Positions 20,102 to 28,576 of a stretch of 64,000 nt of DNA are shown one piece after another. Position 1 is the first letter of the stretch, and each line of letters begins with the position of its first letter. Source of the DNA: Halomonas sp. GT (lineage in GTDB: Bacteria; Pseudomonadota; Gammaproteobacteria; Pseudomonadales; Halomonadaceae); contig NZ_CP020562.1 of NCBI RefSeq assembly GCF_002082565.1, forward strand, positions 3,224,001 to 3,288,000, written 5' to 3'. The notes beneath the pieces were generated by a model that was not told the DNA's origin, did not search any database, and saw nothing but the letters and a program-made list of their open reading frames with translations. The position numbers and the translations under genes were made by a program.

Positions 20102-20668
20102 CTAAGCATCTAACTGTTGATAATAATAAGCCCAGTCAAAGGCTGGACCTGGATCAGTTTTACGCAGTGGAGCCACGTGGGCATGACCGGTAATGCGTGA
20201 CTTATCCAGCTGTGGATAGCGCGCTATTAGCCACTGAGTTACCGCTACTAACCTTTGATATTGCGCTTTGGTAAAGGGGGTCACGTCATCACCTTCCAGT
20301 TCAATACCTACCGAAAAGTCATTTAGAGCTGTTCGCCACGCTTTTTGATACGGATCCAGCCAGCATGAACGCCCGGCATGCCAAGCGCGATGATCCGTAT
20401 CAACAAACTGTAAGCATTCGCCATTGCGTCGAATCAAAAAGTGAGCTGATACTCTAAGATGCGCGATCTCAGCAAAATAGGGGTGATCTTCTGGCTCTAG
20501 CTGGTTAGTAAACAGCGCCTCAATGGCATCGCCACTAAACTGACCTGGCGGCAAACTAATAGCATGAATAAGTAGTAGCGAGACCTCATTTTTTGGGCGC
20601 AGATCGCAGTTAGACGATATCTTTTGCCTAGCGCTTGGCCACTGCCCCTTACCGATTGTTCTTTTCAT
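20102..20668 (-). CDS. ampD: 1,6-anhydro-N-acetylmuramyl-L-alanine amidase AmpD
   Basis: A 188-residue cytosolic zinc amidase that cleaves the peptide from anhydromuropeptides in cell-wall recycling. Its loss usually raises AmpC in species with AmpR. Zinc ligands are visible as the histidine in LLLIHAISLPPGQF, then GHAHVAPLRKTDPGPAFDW supplying the second histidine and the aspartate. The start is uncertain: I use the ATG at 20668, but a GTG three codons upstream sits closer to the AGGAG sequence. The gene is divergent from nadC, with fewer than 100 bases between the two starts, so promoters probably overlap. Confidence 0.9.
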   Translation of the reverse strand: MKRTIGKGQWPSARQKISSNCDLRPKNEVSLLLIHAISLPPGQFSGDAIEALFTNQLEPEDHPYFAEIAHLRVSAHFLIRRNGECLQFVDTDHRAWHAGRSCWLDPYQKAWRTALNDFSVGIELEGDDVTPFTKAQYQRLVAVTQWLIARYPQLDKSRITGHAHVAPLRKTDPGPAFDWAYYYQQLDA

Positions 20669-20751
20669 AACAAACACGCTCTCCTCTACGTTGGCGCTCT
20701 CTTTCACTATAATGCCCAACACACCCAATAACGCCTAGAGAACGCATCGCC

Positions 20752-21606
20752 ATGCATTATGAAAACGCTCTTGCCGAAGAGATACGCGCTAGCGCAGCCC
20801 GCCTATTGGCCGAGGACATTGGTCCTGGCGATATTACAGCGCAGCTAATCCCTGAGAACCAATGGGCAACCGCAACTATCATTACTCGGGAACCCGCAGT
20901 GCTCTGTGGTGTTGCCTGGGTCGACGAAATTTTTCGACGGTTAGATAGCCGCGTTACGCTACGTTGGCAGGCAGCAGACGGCGACTTTCTTCGAGCAGAT
21001 CAATGCTTTTTAGAGTTAGAGGGGCCTGCGCGTAGCCTACTGACGGGAGAGCGCGCTGCCCTGAATATGCTTCAAACATTGTCTGCCACGGCTACTTCAA
21101 CGCGACATTACGTTGATTTAATTGACGGTACTAATGTCCGCTTACTTGATACTCGTAAAACGTTGCCTGGTATGCGCCTAGCCCAAAAGTACGCAGTAAC
21201 TTGCGGCGGCGGACACAATCATCGTATTGGATTGTGGGATGCATTCTTAATTAAAGAGAATCATATTGCTGCCTGTGGCGGCATTCAAGCAGCCGTTGCG
21301 CAAGCCCGTAAACTGGCAAGTGACCTGCCAGTAGAGGTAGAGGTGGAAACGTTTGAGGAGCTTGATCAGGCACTGGCCGCAGGAGCAGATATTATTATGC
21401 TCGATAATTTTGCTTTAGAAGACTTGCATGTAGCAGTCGAAATAAATGGTGGACGGGCAACGCTTGAGGCCTCTGGTAATGTCAGTGCATCAACATTGAA
21501 GGCAATTGCCGATACCGGCGTTGACTGCATTTCTAGCGGGGCACTTACCAAAGACCTGAAATCAATCGACTTATCGATGCGTATTACTCACACTTTTGAC
21601 GTTTAA
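20752..21606 (+). CDS. nadC: Nicotinate-nucleotide pyrophosphorylase (quinolinate phosphoribosyltransferase)
   Basis: A 284-residue enzyme of de novo NAD synthesis, converting quinolinate and PRPP to nicotinate mononucleotide with release of CO2. Characteristic motifs are [14 protein letters not shown] at the N-terminus, [16 protein letters not shown], the active-site run [17 protein letters not shown] near residue 133, [20 protein letters not shown] near residue 151, [13 protein letters not shown], and [15 protein letters not shown] near the end. Length is slightly below E. coli NadC. It is divergent from ampD, the same pairing seen in many gammaproteobacteria. Confidence 0.96.
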   Translation: MHYENALAEEIRASAARLLAEDIGPGDITAQLIPENQWATATIITREPAVLCGVAWVDEIFRRLDSRVTLRWQAADGDFLRADQCFLELEGPARSLLTGERAALNMLQTLSATATSTRHYVDLIDGTNVRLLDTRKTLPGMRLAQKYAVTCGGGHNHRIGLWDAFLIKENHIAACGGIQAAVAQARKLASDLPVEVEVETFEELDQALAAGADIIMLDNFALEDLHVAVEINGGRATLEASGNVSASTLKAIADTGVDCISSGALTKDLKSIDLSMRITHTFDV

Positions 21607-21611
21607 TTTAC

Positions 21612-22157
21612 TTAGGTTTCGACAGCGTTAAGCTTTTTGACTAAACGATAGCGTTTCAAAAGTTCACCACTTCGCTCTACCCACTGCTCGCCGAGGTTGG
21701 TAAAACCTCGGCGCAGCAATCGTTCATAAAGCACTGAGCTTGCTTCAATTTCTACACGCGACACGCCCTGCTCAAGCAACATACGTTCAGCGTGTATCAA
21801 CAACGTGGTACCGATCCCACGTCCAGTCAGTGATGGCCACACATAAAGTGTCTCTATACGTTTAGCCGCAACGTCCAGCTCTAAAAACCCTACACATCGC
21901 CCATCACAGCTTGCAACTAACGTAGTATAAAGCATTTGCCTGGCCGCCCAGGCGCTTGCCTCACGTGGCAGTGCATTTGCCCAAGCTCGGCGTTCGTCGA
22001 CACCATAGTGGGAAGCGGCGCCCTGCATCACAGCGTGATAAAACACCTCTGCTTGGTCAGCTGCATCGCGAGCAAACCCTTCACGATAGGTAATTCGTGG
22101 AGTAGGCACAGAAGGTGTTTGGCACGCGTTAGTACTTGTCACATTAGTACTTAGCAT
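21612..22157 (-). CDS. GNAT family N-acetyltransferase
   Basis: A 181-residue protein with a GNAT fold. The acetyl-CoA-binding signature appears as LTGRGIGTTLLIHAERML near residue 110, preceded by the beta-strand FLELDVAAKRIETLYVWP. A C-terminal segment with YERLLRRGFTNLGE matches the end of the fold. GGAG lies 9 bases before the ATG. The substrate is not evident. It converges with nadC, six bases apart, and is divergent from trmO. Confidence 0.88.
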   Translation of the reverse strand: MLSTNVTSTNACQTPSVPTPRITYREGFARDAADQAEVFYHAVMQGAASHYGVDERRAWANALPREASAWAARQMLYTTLVASCDGRCVGFLELDVAAKRIETLYVWPSLTGRGIGTTLLIHAERMLLEQGVSRVEIEASSVLYERLLRRGFTNLGEQWVERSGELLKRYRLVKKLNAVET

Positions 22158-22263
22158 TTATTACAACTCCACTATTTATTTATCGCACCTTAACGTGTCA
22201 ACACATCCCTATTGGATGCCTGACTACTTTATACTTCGGCTTTATTTACACGTAAGGTGTGTC

Positions 22264-22998
22264 ATGCACGATATATTCGCAAATGAATCGTTTACCATCA
22301 ATTCTATAGGTTACATTGAAAGCGATTATCCTGATAAGTTTGGCATTCCTCGCCAACCAGGGCTAGCGACAGCAGCGAAAGCGACGCTGGTATTAACGCC
22401 CCCTTTCAACACATCATTAAGCATTCGTGGACTGGAGGCATTTAGCCACTTATGGATCAGCTTTATTTTTCACTGTAGTCCTGAAGGGTGGGCCCCCCTT
22501 GTACGCCCTCCTCGACTGGGTGGCAACAAAAAAATAGGGGTATTCGCGAGTCGTAGCACACATCGGCCTAATCGTTTAGGTCTGTCGCTTGTTGAGCTAG
22601 TGGGTATTGATACGCACCACGGTGTACGTCTCTTGCTTAAAGGGGCAGATTTAATGACGGGCACGCCCGTAGTCGATATCAAACCTTACTTGCCTTGGAC
22701 TGAAGCACACCCAAATGCACGCTCAGGCTTTGCCCCAACACCCCCCCCCTTCTACCCTGTAAAGTTCTCCTCAGCGGCCGAAACGGCGCTCGCCCAACGC
22801 GCAGATGCTAGTGACTTAAAGCAGCTGATTACCCAAGTGTTAGGCCAAGACCCACGCCCGGCCTACCACCATGGCCAAGCAGAACGGGAATATGGCATGC
22901 AGTTAAGAGATGTTAATATTCGTTTTCAAATACAACAGATACCTGAATCAGGCAACGTCGTTCATGTAATTAACATTCAAAAGATGATTAACAATTAA
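22264..22998 (+). CDS. trmO: tRNA (N6-threonylcarbamoyladenosine37-N6)-methyltransferase TrmO
   Basis: A 244-residue protein of the TsaA/TrmO family (VirR/YaeB), which adds a methyl group to t6A37 of tRNA-Thr(GGU). The N-terminal beta-barrel domain has IGYIESDYPDKFGIPRQPG at about 11-30, LEAFSHLWISFIFH near residue 60, the SAM-contacting GVFASRSTHRPNRLGLS near residue 95, and VVDIKPYLPW near residue 136. I start at 22264, where an AAGGTG lies just upstream; 23 in-frame codons further upstream do not resemble the family. It is functionally linked with tsaB in this window, since TsaB helps make the t6A substrate. Confidence 0.92.
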   Translation: MHDIFANESFTINSIGYIESDYPDKFGIPRQPGLATAAKATLVLTPPFNTSLSIRGLEAFSHLWISFIFHCSPEGWAPLVRPPRLGGNKKIGVFASRSTHRPNRLGLSLVELVGIDTHHGVRLLLKGADLMTGTPVVDIKPYLPWTEAHPNARSGFAPTPPPFYPVKFSSAAETALAQRADASDLKQLITQVLGQDPRPAYHHGQAEREYGMQLRDVNIRFQIQQIPESGNVVHVINIQKMINN

Positions 22999-23016
22999 TA
23001 CTTGAAGAAAAATATA

Positions 23017-25320
23017 TCAAAGCTCACAAGAAGGAAGCTTCATTGTAAACTGACTACCACTACCAAGCTCACTTTCACAGTGAATTTCGCCGCCATGCTT
23101 AGCTGCTACCGTTTTCACTAATGCTAGCCCTAGGCCGTGCCCTTCCGCCACGCCATCTTTATCGCTGCGGGTAAAGTCGTCAAAAATATCGTTAATCCCA
23201 TCGGACTCAATACCTACGCCATTGTCAGAAACCTGCAGCACAACCCACTTATCCTGTCGATACACAAACACATTAACTTCGCCCCCAGAAGGCGTATACT
23301 TAACTGCATTTTCAATTAAGTTAAAGACCGCTCTTGCAAGATAGTTTTTGTCGCCCATCATCGGGGCGCCATCTTCATCTTTTAACTTGCTCACTATTTT
23401 AATATCTTTTACTTTCGCAAGTGGGTAAACTTGATCCAACACTTCCATAACAACATCTTCAAACAACAAAAACTCTTTTTTCAAGTCAAATGACTTGGCT
23501 CGCGTTAAATTAATAAAGTCATTAATCATCCCAAGCCCCATCGTGAGGCATTGTTCCAAATAACTATAGAAATTAGCCTGTGTTGCGGCCGACGTTGGAT
23601 CTTTTTGGGCTTCTAGAAATGCTAGCGCTCTTGCCTGAGGAGCTTTCATATCATGTGACAAGAAGCTAAGCATACTCGATCGCTGTGCTTCAGCTTCTAC
23701 TTCACTCGTCAGGTCAACCAGCCATACTAACCAGCCCCCAGCGGCACTATTCGTCTTTGTAGATAACTCTCCCATTTCAAGCCGGTACGTTCGCCCATCC
23801 CTGTCAGTACATAAGCCACCTATTTGAATGCCGTTGACGTCACTCATACCAGTTGGCTGGGGTGGCCATATAGTCGAAAAACCGTGTTTCTCTTCAAAAG
23901 TTAGAAAGGATGGCAAAGTATCAATGTGATCGATGGCATGCCCTCCTTCTTCCCAACAAATCGCCAATGCTTTCTTATTTGCTAGCAGAATTTCTCCCTT
24001 CTTATTTAGTATGAAGATAGGGAGCGGCAATGAGTGCATTGCATCTAATATAAATCGCCGCCCTTCTACAATTCGACTTAGCGCAAACTCAAGTGCTTGA
24101 GACTGCTGATAAAGCTTCCCACCCTCTCCTCGGATATCATCTGGCTCCCTAAATGGCAGGATAGATGGCTCTTGATATAACAATTCCAGCTCTCGCTTAA
24201 ACCAAGACAGCAATGCTGCCTGGCTTTGCCAAACAATTGCAATGAAGGCGATACCCAATGCTATTAAGCTCGCAAAAGGGGGCCACCACCACCTAAAGCT
24301 CAGCGCCACTACAGAAACACACAACACTCCAGCACCGAGCGATAGCACCACTAATAATAAAAATCGAAATCTTAGCCACCAGGCCAATAGCATTAAGACT
24401 ACAATAGGCAAACTTGCTAAAAATGCCCCTATCCAGCTGCCTACTTGGCGTATATAAGTTTCATTTCGTAGGGCATCGAGTAAGTGGGCATGTACTTCAA
24501 CCCCTGGCATTAGACCAGAAGATAGTAACGATACATTATAACGATCGCCCAAACCAAGAGCGGTCATGCCCACTAAGACAGTGCGCCCCCTAAGTAAAGA
24601 GTCGGGAACATACCCCATTAATACATCATGGTAAGAAACAGTTGGATATGTGCCCGTCGGGCCTCGAAACGGTATTCTTATTGCCTCAGTTGGCCAGTTT
24701 GATACATTACGCTCTCCTTTATTCTCTTCATCCGCAAGAAGCGTCATGAGCTGTGGCCATACATCACCCCGGCGCTCAGTCAACAATTCCACCGACCGAG
24801 CCACGCCATCAGTATCAAGTACCACGTTGATATGCCCAACCCCCTTCGCGGCAGAGAATAATGGAGAAGGGGGGATTAAAATATCTCGTGTACTACCTTC
24901 CAATAAAGATTCAGAAAGCAGTGCCATTGGTAGATAAGTGCTGCCATGGCGACGCATTGCATTGGCAAGCCCCGCATCTTCTTCCGTTAGCCGACTTGGC
25001 TCAACGAGTAAGAAGTCCAACACAATGGATTGCACACCCGCTGCATTCAACTGATCAATCAGCCTTGTGTGAACATCTCTAGGCCAAGGCCAACGACCCA
25101 ATGCTTGTAGACTGGGCTCATCGATCGCTACAACCAAAATATCGGCAGAGGGAGGCTCTGATTGCCTGGACAGCCAAGTGTCGTAAAAAAAATTATCAGA
25201 CAGTAAGGGCGACAAACTATAAAGAAAAAAAGCAATGGGCAGTAGTAAACTGCCCATTGCACACCATGTCATCACAAACCGTCGGTGCAATGCTCTAGAA
25301 AGGCTACTGCCCTGAGTCAT
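23017..25320 (-). CDS. CHASE2-domain PAS sensor histidine kinase
   Basis: A 767-residue membrane kinase. After one N-terminal helix (about 15-35) there is an extracytoplasmic CHASE2 domain (about 38-285; landmarks DILVVAIDEPSLQALGRWPWPRD-type start and GRTVLVGMTALGLGD), then three helices (about 290-370). The cytoplasmic part has a PAS domain (about 415-530), a HisKA domain with H near residue 555 (FLSHDMKAPQARAL) and an ATPase domain (N-box NLIENAVKYTP near 670; GHGLGLALVKTVAAKHGG). It has no receiver domain, and no response-regulator gene is adjacent. Its start overlaps the LysM-FecR gene by 17 bases, so it is translated from the same message. It probably senses an envelope or periplasmic cue together with the LysM-FecR protein. 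Confidence 0.9.
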   Translation of the reverse strand: MTQGSSLSRALHRRFVMTWCAMGSLLLPIAFFLYSLSPLLSDNFFYDTWLSRQSEPPSADILVVAIDEPSLQALGRWPWPRDVHTRLIDQLNAAGVQSIVLDFLLVEPSRLTEEDAGLANAMRRHGSTYLPMALLSESLLEGSTRDILIPPSPLFSAAKGVGHINVVLDTDGVARSVELLTERRGDVWPQLMTLLADEENKGERNVSNWPTEAIRIPFRGPTGTYPTVSYHDVLMGYVPDSLLRGRTVLVGMTALGLGDRYNVSLLSSGLMPGVEVHAHLLDALRNETYIRQVGSWIGAFLASLPIVVLMLLAWWLRFRFLLLVVLSLGAGVLCVSVVALSFRWWWPPFASLIALGIAFIAIVWQSQAALLSWFKRELELLYQEPSILPFREPDDIRGEGGKLYQQSQALEFALSRIVEGRRFILDAMHSLPLPIFILNKKGEILLANKKALAICWEEGGHAIDHIDTLPSFLTFEEKHGFSTIWPPQPTGMSDVNGIQIGGLCTDRDGRTYRLEMGELSTKTNSAAGGWLVWLVDLTSEVEAEAQRSSMLSFLSHDMKAPQARALAFLEAQKDPTSAATQANFYSYLEQCLTMGLGMINDFINLTRAKSFDLKKEFLLFEDVVMEVLDQVYPLAKVKDIKIVSKLKDEDGAPMMGDKNYLARAVFNLIENAVKYTPSGGEVNVFVYRQDKWVVLQVSDNGVGIESDGINDIFDDFTRSDKDGVAEGHGLGLALVKTVAAKHGGEIHCESELGSGSQFTMKLPSCEL

Positions 25321-26587
25321 TTAGTGTTCCAGTGTCGAGAACAACCGTCATATCTGTACGTTCATCCAAACTGACTACACGCCAGAATATTTCGTTGCCA
25401 GGCAGACGACTCACCCTCAAAGGACCGTTATTTTGAGGTTCATAATCCAATAAAACTTTTGTAAATTCCTGATCAGCTGCTAATTGCAAACGGTAGTTTA
25501 TTCGTGATCTATGGAGCCACTCGAATATCCAGGAGCCTTCTTCCTGCTTAACGGATACTCGATTACCATGATGATGAATAACGAAAATAGCGCTATCACC
25601 CTCAATACCAAACTCATCTATAGCGGCTATTCGCAAATGATAGAACCCCGAAGCAAGTGGGTCGAACTGTATTTGTCTGTTCTCAGATCGTTGATCACGT
25701 ATTACCGTTAAAAAGTTTGGATCACTTGCTATTTGTGCTCTGTAAGCCTGCCCCTGCATAGGAGGCAAAATATCTATTTGTATGGCCTCATTTGACAGCG
25801 AAGTGATATCCACACCCTTTGGTGGTGGCAATAGCTGGACGACTTGAATGCCACCCGCTTCATCAATACGTGCGCCCTCACCTTCACTTATCGAGGCTTC
25901 TATAGTATCCATTCGGTTTTGAGCAACGACATTCCCTTCATAAACCGACGTTAGCAATATTTCATCTGAATAGCTTGCCCGAAAGTGAGTACCACGCACA
26001 CCGAGCACGCCCGTATTTGTTTCTATATTGTATGCTCGCCTGCGCATCCGATTTGAAGGTACGTAAGACTCTATCTCTCCTTGCTCTAATTGAAACGTGA
26101 TCCCCCTCTCCCCTTCACGCTTTAATACAATGCGTGAATTAGAGGGCACCACCGCCCTAGCCCCATCGCGCATTTGCACGGTCAGAACAGAGCCAGGGCC
26201 AGTTTGAATAACGGAATCAGCCTCAATGGTGTTGCCACTTTCTAAAAGGTTATCTCCGTTCTCTTCAACTAACCATACCTCTCCCGTGCGGTACAAAACT
26301 GTCAATGGAAAAGGATCGAAAGCACTCAGGTCCACCATGGTATCGGGCTGAAGCTTGAAGGGATCAGTGATCGCATTCAATTGCTGCAAAGCAGGCCATT
26401 CGTCAGGAGTTCCATAATAATATTCTGAAATATCCCAAAGCGTATCGCCTGGCATCACTTGATGGTGCGTATCAGATGCGTAGGAAAGCCCGCAAGTCAG
26501 TAAAAACACACCTCCAACAAAAACGCCTAAAAAACGTTGCAATAGCGACTTAGCCTTCAGATTACTCCCGCTGCTTCTTTTATTCAT
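25304..26587 (-). CDS. Periplasmic LysM-FecR domain protein
   Basis: A 427-residue exported protein. A basic N-terminus and hydrophobic segment (about residues 15-33) form a signal peptide, probably cleaved after the alanine in SYAS. A LysM peptidoglycan-binding domain follows (about 38-85; MPGDTLWDISEYYYGT). A FecR domain is next (about 105-215; MRDGARAVVPSNSRIVL and NTGVLGVRGTHFRAS). The last 200 residues look like two FN3-like beta-sandwich repeats (PPMQGQAYRAQIASDPNF; RSRINYRLQLAADQEF). I start at 26587; two upstream in-frame starts exist. FecR proteins often lie next to CHASE2 sensors, and the overlapping kinase gene suggests a signalling pair monitoring the cell wall. Confidence 0.87.
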   Translation of the reverse strand: MNKRSSGSNLKAKSLLQRFLGVFVGGVFLLTCGLSYASDTHHQVMPGDTLWDISEYYYGTPDEWPALQQLNAITDPFKLQPDTMVDLSAFDPFPLTVLYRTGEVWLVEENGDNLLESGNTIEADSVIQTGPGSVLTVQMRDGARAVVPSNSRIVLKREGERGITFQLEQGEIESYVPSNRMRRRAYNIETNTGVLGVRGTHFRASYSDEILLTSVYEGNVVAQNRMDTIEASISEGEGARIDEAGGIQVVQLLPPPKGVDITSLSNEAIQIDILPPMQGQAYRAQIASDPNFLTVIRDQRSENRQIQFDPLASGFYHLRIAAIDEFGIEGDSAIFVIHHHGNRVSVKQEEGSWIFEWLHRSRINYRLQLAADQEFTKVLLDYEPQNNGPLRVSRLPGNEIFWRVVSLDERTDMTVVLDTGTLNDSGQ

Positions 26588-26663
26588 AACGCCACCAACT
26601 TTGATACGCATAGGCACGCTCAGCAATGTATTGTTCAAATAACACTAACTATTCATTAATAAT

Positions 26664-27581
26664 TCATTCAATTAGCGTATTGGATATCCAACCTAAAGCG
26701 GGAGCATTGTCCTGTTGGAAGTAGATTTGGCTCCACCCATCCATGCTCCCTAGCACGTAAACAGTGGTGCCTTTTGTCAATGATGCAATACGTTCAAAAT
26801 CTGTACTTGCTCCAGCGCGAATATTGACGCGCGTTCCAGCAATTTGCTTTTCTTCAAGATTAGACAAGCTGGCATTAATATTTTCTTTTGCTAGGTCATT
26901 GCCACCTTGGGCAGCCATAACGAACCAAAAAACAGCCCAAGCATGGTTACGCTCAACCCCGTGCCCCCTAGCATGCATTGCACCTAAATTATTTTGCGCG
27001 AACGGATCATTTTGCTTCGCAGCACGCTCATACCACTCAAACGCACGGTTATAACTTTGCTCTACTCCACGACCTGTTTCGTAAAGGCTTCCGATATTGT
27101 TCTGAGCTGCCACGTGCCCCTGCTCAGCAGCCAACTCAAACCATCTAGCAGCCAGCTCAGCATTTTCATCGACACCCTCGCCTTCTAAATACAATAAACC
27201 TAATTGAAATTGCGCAGCAGCATTGCCTGCCTCGGCAGCCCTCTCAAACCATTGCGCGGCTGATCCTGAGTCGCCATCAAGACGTTCAAGAAGATAAAGT
27301 TCAGCCAGTCTAACCTGAGCATCTGCGAGTCCATTATCCGCCGCAAGTCGATACCATTTGTAGGCTTCATCTAAGCTGGCACTAACGCCTTGGCCGCGCT
27401 CGAACATCATTCCTAGTGCAAACTGAGAATCCGAATTACCTCGTTCTGCAGCCGTACGCCACTCATGAATAGCGGAGGCATAATGACCACGCTGGTATTC
27501 GTCAAGCCCTGCCTCATAATCCGCACTGGCTAGCGTGCTAATCCCGACAATAATAAGGCTCAACCAGGGTAGCATCCTCAT
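26664..27581 (-). CDS. Sel1-repeat protein with C-terminal SH3 domain
   Basis: A 305-residue secreted or periplasmic protein. A signal peptide covers about residues 1-20 (LSLIIVGISTLASA). Five Sel1-like TPR repeats run from about 33 to 225, each with the AQ..LG..Y..G.GV pattern (for example AQFQLGLLYLEGEGVDEN). A bacterial SH3 domain closes the protein (about 245-300; TRVNIRAGASTDFERIA and GWSQIYFQ), a fold that often binds peptidoglycan. I choose the ATG at 27581 because GGAAGG lies 7 bases upstream; a methionine six codons earlier would place that site inside the gene. It precedes the LysM-FecR gene by 76 bases and is probably co-transcribed with it. Sel1 proteins commonly act as scaffolds. 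Confidence 0.88.
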   Translation of the reverse strand: MRMLPWLSLIIVGISTLASADYEAGLDEYQRGHYASAIHEWRTAAERGNSDSQFALGMMFERGQGVSASLDEAYKWYRLAADNGLADAQVRLAELYLLERLDGDSGSAAQWFERAAEAGNAAAQFQLGLLYLEGEGVDENAELAARWFELAAEQGHVAAQNNIGSLYETGRGVEQSYNRAFEWYERAAKQNDPFAQNNLGAMHARGHGVERNHAWAVFWFVMAAQGGNDLAKENINASLSNLEEKQIAGTRVNIRAGASTDFERIASLTKGTTVYVLGSMDGWSQIYFQQDNAPALGWISNTLIE

Positions 27582-27596
27582 ATTCAGGCCTTCCTT

Positions 27597-27629
27597 CACA
27601 AAAGCCCGATAGACTCTCGTCTACCGGGC
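27597..27629 (-). terminator. Hairpin with T-run directly before the Sel1 gene (possible attenuator)
   Basis: On the minus strand GCCCGGTAGAC pairs with GTCTATCGGGC (27619-27629 with 27604-27614; one G-T wobble) around a GAGA loop, and TTTTG follows. This is a good intrinsic terminator after the coiled-coil gene. Only about 15 bases separate its end from the Sel1 start and its Shine-Dalgarno sequence, which leaves no room for a promoter. Expression of the Sel1/LysM-FecR/CHASE2 genes should therefore depend on read-through. Confidence 0.65.
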
Positions 27630-27667
27630 GTTCAACAAAATTGAGCAATCTCACACAGCTTGCGAGA

Positions 27668-28003
27668 TTACTTCACTGGCGTTACCGACTTAGTCACTTC
27701 TGCCAATATACGTGCATAAGTATTACGGGCAGTTTGTGTAATCGCCAATTGATCTTGTAAACGCTGTAGTTCTTGATCAGTTACTCGCAGGTTCTGAAGC
27801 TGTTCGCGTCCCTGCTGTCCCAGGCTTTCAAGCGTATACTCTTTACCATCTATCGTGACAGTTGGCTGCGATGCTTGTTCGCCAACAGCCACTGCTGATT
27901 CGCTCTCATTAGCAGTCACTTGTTTTTCGCTTTTGTTGGCTTCACTTTTACTAGTACTAGTCGCTCTACTTTTTACTGAACCTGACGTGCGCGGCTTGCT
28001 CAT
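27668..28003 (-). CDS. Small coiled-coil protein (DUF6447-like)
   Basis: A 111-residue cytoplasmic-type protein without signal peptide. Residues 1-45 are a low-complexity Ser/Lys/Glu/Ala stretch. Residues 48-60 hold TVTIDGKEYTLESL, followed by an amphipathic helix with LRVTDQELQRLQDQL and an ARNTYARILAEV end, so a coiled coil is likely. The second half resembles the DUF6447 family as I remember it; function is unknown. GAGGT lies 8 bases before the ATG. It is placed between a secreted protein and the Sel1 gene at the downstream end of the adhesin island. Confidence 0.75.
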   Translation of the reverse strand: MSKPRTSGSVKSRATSTSKSEANKSEKQVTANESESAVAVGEQASQPTVTIDGKEYTLESLGQQGREQLQNLRVTDQELQRLQDQLAITQTARNTYARILAEVTKSVTPVK

Positions 28004-28069
28004 CAGAAATTACCTCTCAATCAATGTAAATTATCGTCAAATAATAAGAGTAATAATCTCAACACTACG

Positions 28070-28480
28070 TTAGGAATCTTCTTCGACTATTTCTTCTTCA
28101 GCTGCTTCAATAGCGTTACCATCTTCAGCTGGCGTTCCAATACGCTCATGAGTCAGCACACAAAGCACACCTGTGCGCGTATGTTGAATTTCAAAGTTTG
28201 TATCGCAGTAAAGAGCCATGGTATTAAGCACACGGTTTTCAAGTATTAGCGCGTTTTGCAAGTCACTTTCATTTATAGCCAAACGTGCCAGAAACATACC
28301 GCCTTCGGGGCACCCTAGTGCTTGTTCGTCACTTGCCGCCACACATACCGAGCCTTGATCCACAGACCTCTTAGCTGGCTCCTCTTGCTGTTCCGCCATC
28401 ACCCCCATACTGAATACAGATAGACCAACTGCTACCGCGACTGCAGCAACGAACGTAGTGATATAGCCAACATATTTCAT
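28070..28480 (-). CDS. Small exported cysteine-containing protein
   Basis: A 136-residue protein I cannot assign to a family. Residues 1-29 form a signal peptide (hydrophobic core and VMA before the likely cleavage site). The mature part has four cysteines, in SVCVAA, LGCPEGG, YCDTN and VLCVLT, which could make two disulfides in the periplasm. The tail is strongly acidic (EAAEEEIVEEDS). The pattern recalls a small periplasmic or surface accessory protein. It lies 96 bases downstream of the first TpgA-like gene, with a hairpin between them. Confidence 0.72.
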   Translation of the reverse strand: MKYVGYITTFVAAVAVAVGLSVFSMGVMAEQQEEPAKRSVDQGSVCVAASDEQALGCPEGGMFLARLAINESDLQNALILENRVLNTMALYCDTNFEIQHTRTGVLCVLTHERIGTPAEDGNAIEAAEEEIVEEDS

Positions 28481-28510
28481 TATTCAAGTTCCTAATTTTT
28501 AGTTTTAAAA

Positions 28511-28536
28511 AGTAGGGATAACACTATACCCCTACT
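28511..28536 (-). terminator. Terminator-like hairpin after tpgA-like gene 1
   Basis: On the minus strand AGTAGGG and CCCTACT form a 7-bp stem around a 12-base loop, followed by TTTTAAAAC. It is a modest intrinsic terminator and would reduce transcription from the adhesin operon into the downstream small genes. Confidence 0.5.
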
Positions 28537-28576
28537 GTTAATAGTTATCTTTAGTACTAGCTGACTATATAAGCAA

